Assembly (NCBI RefSeq): GCF_000725625.1
Contig: NZ_JOHS01000049.1
Location: forward strand, 1 to 64,000
Reading direction: 5' to 3'
Source: Streptomyces sp. NRRL F-6676
GTDB taxonomy: Bacteria; Actinomycetota; Actinomycetes; Streptomycetales; Streptomycetaceae
Length of the DNA stretch: 64,000 nt
Numbering within the stretch: position 1 is the first letter of the stretch; the number at the start of each line of letters is the position of its first letter. A model generated the notes under the pieces. That model was not told the DNA's origin. It did not search any database and worked only from the letters and a program-made list of their open reading frames with translations. Below are positions 59,287 to 64,000 of the stretch, one piece after another. The position numbers and the translations under genes are program-made.

Positions 59287-61056
59287 TCACGCCTCCTTCG
59301 GGTCGACGGGGCCCGCGGCAGGACCGGAGGGACGACGGGTGCGCCGCAGGGGCGGCTTGGCGCCGAGGCGCTTGGGGTCGAGACCGGACCAGCTGTGGCC
59401 GTCGTGGAAGAACCGGCGGCGGGCGAGGATCGTCATCAGCGGCTTGGTGAAGAGGAAGACGACGACCACGTCGAGCAGGGTGGTCAGGCCGAGGGTGAAG
59501 GCGAAGCCCTGGACCTTGCCGACCGTGACGATGAAGAGCACGGCGGCGGCGAGGAACGACACGAAGTCGGAGACCAGGATGGTGCGCCGGGCGCGCGGCC
59601 AGGCCCGCTCGACGGCGGGGCGCAGCGAGCGGCCCTCGCGAATCTCGTCCCGGATGCGTTCGAAGAACACGATGAACGAGTCCGCCGTGATGCCGATCGC
59701 GACGATGGCGCCGCAGACCGCCGGCAGGTTGAGCGCGAAGCCGATGGTCGGGCCGAGCAGCGACATGATCACGTAGGTGAGGGTCGCGGAGACCAGCAGC
59801 GAGGCGATGGCGATGAGCGACAGGCCCCGGTAGTACGCCACCAGGTAGATGATGACCAGCGCCAGGCCGATCGCGCCGGCGATGAGGCCGGCGTGCAGCT
59901 GCTCGCCGCCGAGCGCGGCGGTGACGGTGGTGACGCTCTGCTCCTCGAAGGAGAGCGGCAGGGCGCCGTAGGACAGCATGTTGGCGAGGCTCTGGGCCTC
60001 CTCCTGCGTGAAGCTGCCGGAGATCTCCGCGTTGCCGCCGGTGATCGACTGCTGCACGAACGGGCTGGAGACGACCTCACCGTCGAGCACGATGCCGAAC
60101 TCGTTCTGCGGCGACTGCTTCTGGGACAGCTGACCGGTGATGTCGGCGAACTTCTTGGAGCCGCTGCCGGTGAAGGTCATCTGGACCTGCCAGCCGGAGG
60201 CGCCCTGGGTGTCGTAGACGGCCTGGGCCTTCTTGACCTCGGTGCCGTCGACGGCGGCCGGGCCGAGCAGGTACTTGAACCAGGCGCCCTGGTTCTTGCC
60301 GCAGCCGACGGTGGAGTCGCCGGGCTTGGCGTTGTCACCGGCGGCGGCGCGGTCGGCGGCCTTGGAGCAGTCGAGCGCCGCGTACTGCGCCTGCAACTTG
60401 CTGGTGTCGTCGGAGGAGCCGGCGCTGGAGGACGCCTTGGCGCTCGCGGAGGAGGAGGGGCTCGCGTCCTCCTTGAGCCCGCCGGTGACCGCGCGGCCCT
60501 GCGAGGTGGCGGAGGACGACGGGGTCGACGACGTGGCCTTCTCGTTCGAGTCGTCCGACTTCGAGGAGTCCGCCTTGGCCGAGGAGGAGCTGCTCGGCGA
60601 GGCGTCGGCGGACTTGCTCGCCGAGGTGCTCGGCGAGGCGTCGGCGGCGGCGCCGCTCGCCTCGGTGGCGAGGACCGGGCGGAAGTACAGCTTCGCGGTG
60701 GTGCCGACCTGCTCGCGGGCCTCCTTGGAGTTGGTGCCCTTGGGGATGTTGACGATGATGTTGTCGTTCCCCTGGGTCTGCACCTCCGCCTCGGAGACGC
60801 CGAGACCGTTGACACGGCGGTTCATGATCTCGACCGCGGTGTCCATGTTGGCCTTGTTGATCGCGGACCCTTGGTCGGCCTTCGCCTTCAGCGTGATGCT
60901 GGTGCCGCCGGCGAGGTCGATGCCGAGACGCGGCGTCGTGTGTCCCGAGGCGAACATTCCCCCGGTGAGCGCCACGATGGCGATCAGGATCAGGGCCAGG
61001 GCGCGCCACGGCTTGCTCTGGGCACTCGCGCTCCGGCCCTTTTTCGGTGCTGCCAC
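59287..61056 (-). CDS. secD: Protein-export membrane protein SecD
   Basis: The 589-residue partner of SecF has an N-terminal transmembrane helix (about 18-38, RALALILIAIVALTGGMF), a long extracytoplasmic region with LGIDLAGGTSITLKAK, and five C-terminal helices including the conserved GIVAIGITADSFIVFFERIRDEIREG segment. Residues about 132-220 form a Ser/Ala/Lys/Asp-rich low-complexity stretch inside the first extracytoplasmic domain (DASPSTSASKSADASPSSSS and so on). The start is ATG 61056. It lies 138 bases downstream of yajC. Confidence 0.96.
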   Translation of the reverse strand: MAAPKKGRSASAQSKPWRALALILIAIVALTGGMFASGHTTPRLGIDLAGGTSITLKAKADQGSAINKANMDTAVEIMNRRVNGLGVSEAEVQTQGNDNIIVNIPKGTNSKEAREQVGTTAKLYFRPVLATEASGAAADASPSTSASKSADASPSSSSSAKADSSKSDDSNEKATSSTPSSSATSQGRAVTGGLKEDASPSSSASAKASSSAGSSDDTSKLQAQYAALDCSKAADRAAAGDNAKPGDSTVGCGKNQGAWFKYLLGPAAVDGTEVKKAQAVYDTQGASGWQVQMTFTGSGSKKFADITGQLSQKQSPQNEFGIVLDGEVVSSPFVQQSITGGNAEISGSFTQEEAQSLANMLSYGALPLSFEEQSVTTVTAALGGEQLHAGLIAGAIGLALVIIYLVAYYRGLSLIAIASLLVSATLTYVIMSLLGPTIGFALNLPAVCGAIVAIGITADSFIVFFERIRDEIREGRSLRPAVERAWPRARRTILVSDFVSFLAAAVLFIVTVGKVQGFAFTLGLTTLLDVVVVFLFTKPLMTILARRRFFHDGHSWSGLDPKRLGAKPPLRRTRRPSGPAAGPVDPKEA

Positions 61057-61194
61057 CTTCTGTTACTCCCTCTCGGGCCGTCCGCGCGCGGGGTCGGCGC
61101 TGGACGGCCGTGCCATGGTGTCGGGATTCCGTGCGTCGCCGCACGCCCCGGTCGCCGCGCGGCCGGAGCCGGTCGCGCCGCGGCCCCGGGGCGG

Positions 61195-61713
61195 CTACTT
61201 CGCGTCGGCCTCGCCGTCGGTCTTCTTCGGCTCCGCATCGTCGGCCTTGGTGGCGCCGGCCGCGGCCGGGGTGTCCTCGGCGTCCGCGGCGGGCTCGGCG
61301 TCCTTCTTGCCGAGGTCCACGGGCTGGTCGTCGGAGGCGTCGGTCACGGCGTCGGCGGCGGGCTCGTCGGTCTCGGTGAGGGAGGAGGCGTCGTCCGGCA
61401 CGATGCTGCCGTCGGCCTTCAGGTCGTGCTCGATGCCGTGCACGATGCGGTTGTACTCGTCGTCGCTGAGGACGGCGCCGATCGCGTTCTTCGCGAAGAC
61501 GAGCTCCACGCCCGGGCCCGCGTCGAGGAGGACCGTCTCGTCGTTGACCTCCTTGACCGTCGCGTAGATCCCCCCGATCGTGCGGACGCCGGAGCCGGGC
61601 TGCATGTCGTTCCGCATCTGCGCGGCCTGCTGCTGCTTGCGCTTGGCCGAGCGGGTCATCAGGAGCATGGCCCCGATGAGCACGATGAACGGGAGGAGGG
61701 TCACGATATTCAC
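61195..61713 (-). CDS. yajC: Preprotein translocase subunit YajC
   Basis: The 172-residue protein has one N-terminal transmembrane helix (about 3-20, IVTLLPFIVLIGAMLLMT), a basic RSAKRKQQQ segment and the YajC core (QMRNDMQPGSGVRTIGGIYATVKEVNDETVLLDAGPGVELVFAKNAIG). The last ~65 residues are an acidic Ala/Asp/Glu-rich tail that E. coli YajC lacks. GTG 61713 (MNIVTLLPFIV) is preferred; the frame is open to 61881. It heads the yajC-secD-secF-apt unit, which a promoter at 61802-61831 would drive. Confidence 0.93.
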   Translation of the reverse strand: MNIVTLLPFIVLIGAMLLMTRSAKRKQQQAAQMRNDMQPGSGVRTIGGIYATVKEVNDETVLLDAGPGVELVFAKNAIGAVLSDDEYNRIVHGIEHDLKADGSIVPDDASSLTETDEPAADAVTDASDDQPVDLGKKDAEPAADAEDTPAAAGATKADDAEPKKTDGEADAK

Positions 61714-61801
61714 GGGACGGAGTTTCCTTCGCACGACCGCTCGGGTGGGCGGCCTGTCGGATGGGGGTGGTCGGCGCCGCCCACAAGGGCGGCATCGGCG
61801 G

Positions 61802-61831
61802 AGTCTAAGGGAGTCCGCACGCCAGGAACAA
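61802..61831 (-). promoter_or_regulatory. Promoter of yajC-secD-secF-apt
   Basis: On the minus strand TTGTTC, an 18-base spacer and TAGACT make a good vegetative promoter ending about 90 bases upstream of the yajC GTG. The -10 hexamer is the same as that proposed for rpsD. Confidence 0.55.
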
Positions 61832-61923
61832 CGCCCAGCATGGCACCGGGGTTCCTGTGGGGGCGAGTACCGGTTGGTCACACTCCGCCGCCGGGTCCCG
61901 CCCGGAGGGGGTCCGGCCGGGGT

Positions 61924-62997
61924 TCAGGCGCCGAACAGGTCCTGCTGGCCGCCGCCCGCGGCGGTGGACCGGGGCGGGGTGAGGCCCAGGTGGGCCCAGG
62001 CGGCGGGGGTGGCGACGCGGCCGCGCGGGGTGCGGGCCAGCAGCCCCTCCCTGACCAGGAACGGTTCGGCGACCTCCTCGACGGTCTCGCGCTCCTCCCC
62101 CACCGCGACGGCCAGCGTGGACAGCCCGACCGGGCCGCCGCCGAACAGCTTGAGCAGCGCCTGGAGCACCGCGCGGTCCAGCCGGTCCAGGCCGCGCGCG
62201 TCCACCTCGTAGACCTTCAGGGCGGCGCCCGCGATGTCCTGGGTGATCCGGCCGTCGGCCTTGACCTGGGCGTAGTCCCGTACCCGGCGCAGCAGACGGT
62301 TGGCGATGCGGGGGGTGCCGCGGGAGCGGCCGGCGATCTCGGCGGCGCCGTCCGTGTCGATCTCGACGTCGAGCAGGGTGGCCGAGCGGTGCACGACCCG
62401 TTCCAGCTCGGTGGGTTCGTAGAACTCCATGTGGGCGGTGAAACCGAACCGGTCGCGCAGCGGGGGCGGCAGCAGTCCCGCCCGGGTCGTTGCGCCCACC
62501 AGGGTGAACGGGGGCAGTTCGAGCGGGATGGCGGTGGCGCCGGGGCCCTTGCCGACGACGACGTCGACCCGGAAGTCCTCCATCGCCATGTAGAGCATCT
62601 CCTCGGCGGGCCGGGACATGCGGTGGATCTCGTCGAGGAAGAGGACCTCGCCCTCCTGGAGGGAGGAGAGGATCGCGGCGAGGTCGCCCGCGTGCTGGAT
62701 GGCGGGTCCCGAGGTGATGCGGATCGGGGCGCCCATCTCGGCGGCGATGATCATGGAGAGGGTGGTCTTGCCGAGGCCGGGGGCGCCGGAGAGCAGCACG
62801 TGGTCGGCGGTGGCGCCGCGGGCGCGGGCGGCGCGCAGCACGAGGTCGAGCTGTTCGCGGACCTTCTCCTGGCCGATGAACTCGCCCAGGTCCTTGGGGC
62901 GCAGGGCGGCCTCGACGGCCTGGTCCTCGCGGTCGGCGACGGAGTCCACCAGCCGTTCCTCGGGGAAGGCGGCGTCGGTGGTGTCGTCCCAGTTCAT
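61924..62997 (-). CDS. ruvB: Holliday junction branch migration helicase RuvB
   Basis: The 357-residue AAA+ motor drives branch migration with RuvA. Walker A is [22 protein letters not shown], Walker B is [18 protein letters not shown], the sensor region is [20 protein letters not shown], and the C-terminal winged helix is in the last 80 residues. ATG 62997 ([14 protein letters not shown]) is the family-like start; the upstream frame is antisense-like. It lies 71 bases after ruvA. Confidence 0.97.
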   Translation of the reverse strand: MNWDDTTDAAFPEERLVDSVADREDQAVEAALRPKDLGEFIGQEKVREQLDLVLRAARARGATADHVLLSGAPGLGKTTLSMIIAAEMGAPIRITSGPAIQHAGDLAAILSSLQEGEVLFLDEIHRMSRPAEEMLYMAMEDFRVDVVVGKGPGATAIPLELPPFTLVGATTRAGLLPPPLRDRFGFTAHMEFYEPTELERVVHRSATLLDVEIDTDGAAEIAGRSRGTPRIANRLLRRVRDYAQVKADGRITQDIAGAALKVYEVDARGLDRLDRAVLQALLKLFGGGPVGLSTLAVAVGEERETVEEVAEPFLVREGLLARTPRGRVATPAAWAHLGLTPPRSTAAGGGQQDLFGA

Positions 62998-63068
62998 GGA
63001 GTGTGCCTCGGGGTCTCGTCGGGGCTGCGGCGGGGCTTGTCCGGTCCTGGCCGGTCCGATGCGGCGGG

Positions 63069-63674
63069 TCAGCGGGCTCTGTTGAGGGTCTGAAGTGCGG
63101 CCCTGAGCAACTGGCCCACCTGGGGGGTGCCCTCGGCGGCCTCGGCCTGGGGGGTGACGGCGGCGACCGCCTCGTCGGCCTCCCGGGTGGCGTAGCCGAG
63201 GCCGATGAGGGCCGCGTGCAGCTGGTCGCGCCAGCCCTGGCTGACGGGGGCTCCGACCGCGGGGGCGCCGAGGGGCTCGCCGAGGCGGTCCTTGAGTTCG
63301 AGGAGAAGCTTCTGGGCGCCCTTCTTGCCGATGCCGGGTACGGCGGTCAGCGCCTTCTCGTCGCCGGTGGAGACGGCCCGGCGCAGTGCGTCCGGGGAGT
63401 GCACGGCGAGCATCGCCTGGGCGAGGCGCGGGCCGACGCCGCTGGCGGTCTGGAGGAGTTCGAAGATCTGGCGCTCGTCGTCGTCGGCGAAGCCGTACAG
63501 GGTCAGCGAGTCCTCGCGGACGACGAGGGAGGTGGCGAGCTTGGCCGGGCGGCCGAGCCGGAGCGTCGACAGCGTGTTCGGGGTGCACTGGACGGCCATG
63601 CCGACGCCGCCCACCTCGACCACCGCGGTGTCGGGGGCGAGGGCGGCGACCGTGCCGGTGACGAAGGCGATCAT
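63069..63674 (-). CDS. ruvA: Holliday junction DNA-binding protein RuvA
   Basis: The 201-residue subunit has an N-terminal OB domain ([25 protein letters not shown]), two helix-hairpin-helix motifs ([17 protein letters not shown] and [21 protein letters not shown]) and a C-terminal RuvB-binding domain joined by a flexible linker. The ATG 63674 overlaps the ruvC stop by four bases, so the order of translation is ruvC, ruvA, ruvB. Confidence 0.97.
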   Translation of the reverse strand: MIAFVTGTVAALAPDTAVVEVGGVGMAVQCTPNTLSTLRLGRPAKLATSLVVREDSLTLYGFADDDERQIFELLQTASGVGPRLAQAMLAVHSPDALRRAVSTGDEKALTAVPGIGKKGAQKLLLELKDRLGEPLGAPAVGAPVSQGWRDQLHAALIGLGYATREADEAVAAVTPQAEAAEGTPQVGQLLRAALQTLNRAR

Positions 63675-64000
63675 GCCGTACGGCCTTTCGATGCGGGGTG
63701 CGGTGCGCGCGTCGTCCGGGAGGTGTGCCGGGCGGCGGCGAGCTGGAGGCGGTTCTGGGCGGGGGCGCGCCAGATGTGGCAGATGGCGAGGGCGAGCGCG
63801 TCGGCCGCGTCGGCGGGCTTGGGCGGGGCGTCGAGCCGGAGCAGCCGGGTGACCATGGCGCCGACCTGCGCCTTGTCGGCGCGGCCCGAGCCGGTGACGG
63901 CGGCCTTGACCTCGCTGGGGGTGTGCAGCGCGACGGGGATGCCCCGGCGGGCGGCGCACAGCATGGCGACGGCGCTGGCCTGGGCGGTGCCCATGACGGT
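63671..64000 (-). CDS. ruvC: Holliday junction resolvase RuvC, partial
   Basis: The C-terminal ~109 residues of RuvC are present ([50 protein letters not shown]...); the N-terminal part with the first catalytic Asp and Glu lies beyond the window. The [14 protein letters not shown] segment carries the C-terminal catalytic aspartates. A short Arg/Thr-rich tail follows. It overlaps ruvA by four bases. RuvC cuts Holliday junctions delivered by RuvAB. Confidence 0.95.
   Translation of the reverse strand, partial: TVMGTAQASAVAMLCAARRGIPVALHTPSEVKAAVTGSGRADKAQVGAMVTRLLRLDAPPKPADAADALALAICHIWRAPAQNRLQLAAARHTSRTTRAPHPASKGRTA

Noticed and set aside
58300..63093. Plus-strand open frame of about 1600 codons
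   Set aside because: It is antisense to secF, secD, yajC and ruvB; the Gly/Val/Asp/Arg-rich composition is the usual shadow of high-GC coding DNA.

Overview
This 64 kb window is chromosomal DNA of a Streptomyces (or very close relative). The evidence is the very high GC, the frequent GTG and TTG starts, long spurious antisense ORFs, a bldD gene, an sIHF gene, and the gene order fmt-(HTH)-priA-metK-coaBC-rpoZ-gmk-sIHF-pyrF/D-carB/A-pyrC/B/R-bldD-nusB-efp-aroB/K/C-mltG-ruvX-alaS-rpsD-hisS-relA-apt-secFD-yajC-ruvBAC, which is the conserved streptomycete core order. Almost every gene lies on the minus strand. The plus-strand genes are a DUF5995 protein, a small HTH protein, bldD, a cyclophilin and a DUF349 protein. 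I see no tRNA, rRNA, IS element, prophage, CRISPR array or secondary-metabolite cluster.

Layout. 0-3 kb: a decayed RHS-repeat gene and a DUF5995 gene. 3.6-11.7 kb: an accessory metabolic stretch (flavin amine oxidase, nitrilase-type amidohydrolase, MFS transporter, Lrp-type regulator, GuaB1, SorC-type sugar-sensing regulator, rpe). 11.9-17.5 kb: rsmB, fmt, an HTH protein and priA. 17.6-21.7 kb: metK, coaBC, rpoZ, gmk and sIHF. 21.9-32.1 kb: the complete de novo pyrimidine operon pyrR-pyrB-pyrC-(PH-like membrane protein)-carA-carB-pyrD-pyrF, headed by a PyrR-binding RNA element. 32.4-34 kb: bldD, nusB and efp. 34-36.2 kb: a degenerate M24 peptidase and a P-loop ATPase. 36.3-43.2 kb: an array of GC-rich intergenic repeats, then aroB-aroK-aroC, aroE-mltG and ruvX. 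43-50 kb: alaS with two small upstream genes, rpsD, rarA and a VKOR-family protein. 50.3-54.7 kb: hisS, an MBL-fold hydrolase, a membrane cyclophilin and a DUF349 protein. 54.9-64 kb: relA-apt-secF-secD-yajC and ruvB-ruvA-ruvC (ruvC is cut by the window edge).

The most notable observation is that bldD, the c-di-GMP-responsive master regulator of Streptomyces development, carries an apparent one-base deletion near 32795. It replaces the last ~30 residues of the effector domain with ten unrelated ones. The P-loop ATPase gene at 35.2-36.2 kb also appears to have lost one base in its proline-rich region. These two lesions could be genuine mutations or consensus errors, and read-level data are needed to decide. 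Other points of interest are an M24 peptidase beside efp that lacks most metal ligands, an Lrp-linked amine oxidase/amidohydrolase/transporter cluster, and three families of tandem hairpin repeats between aroB and the ATPase. I found no convincing undescribed multigene system.
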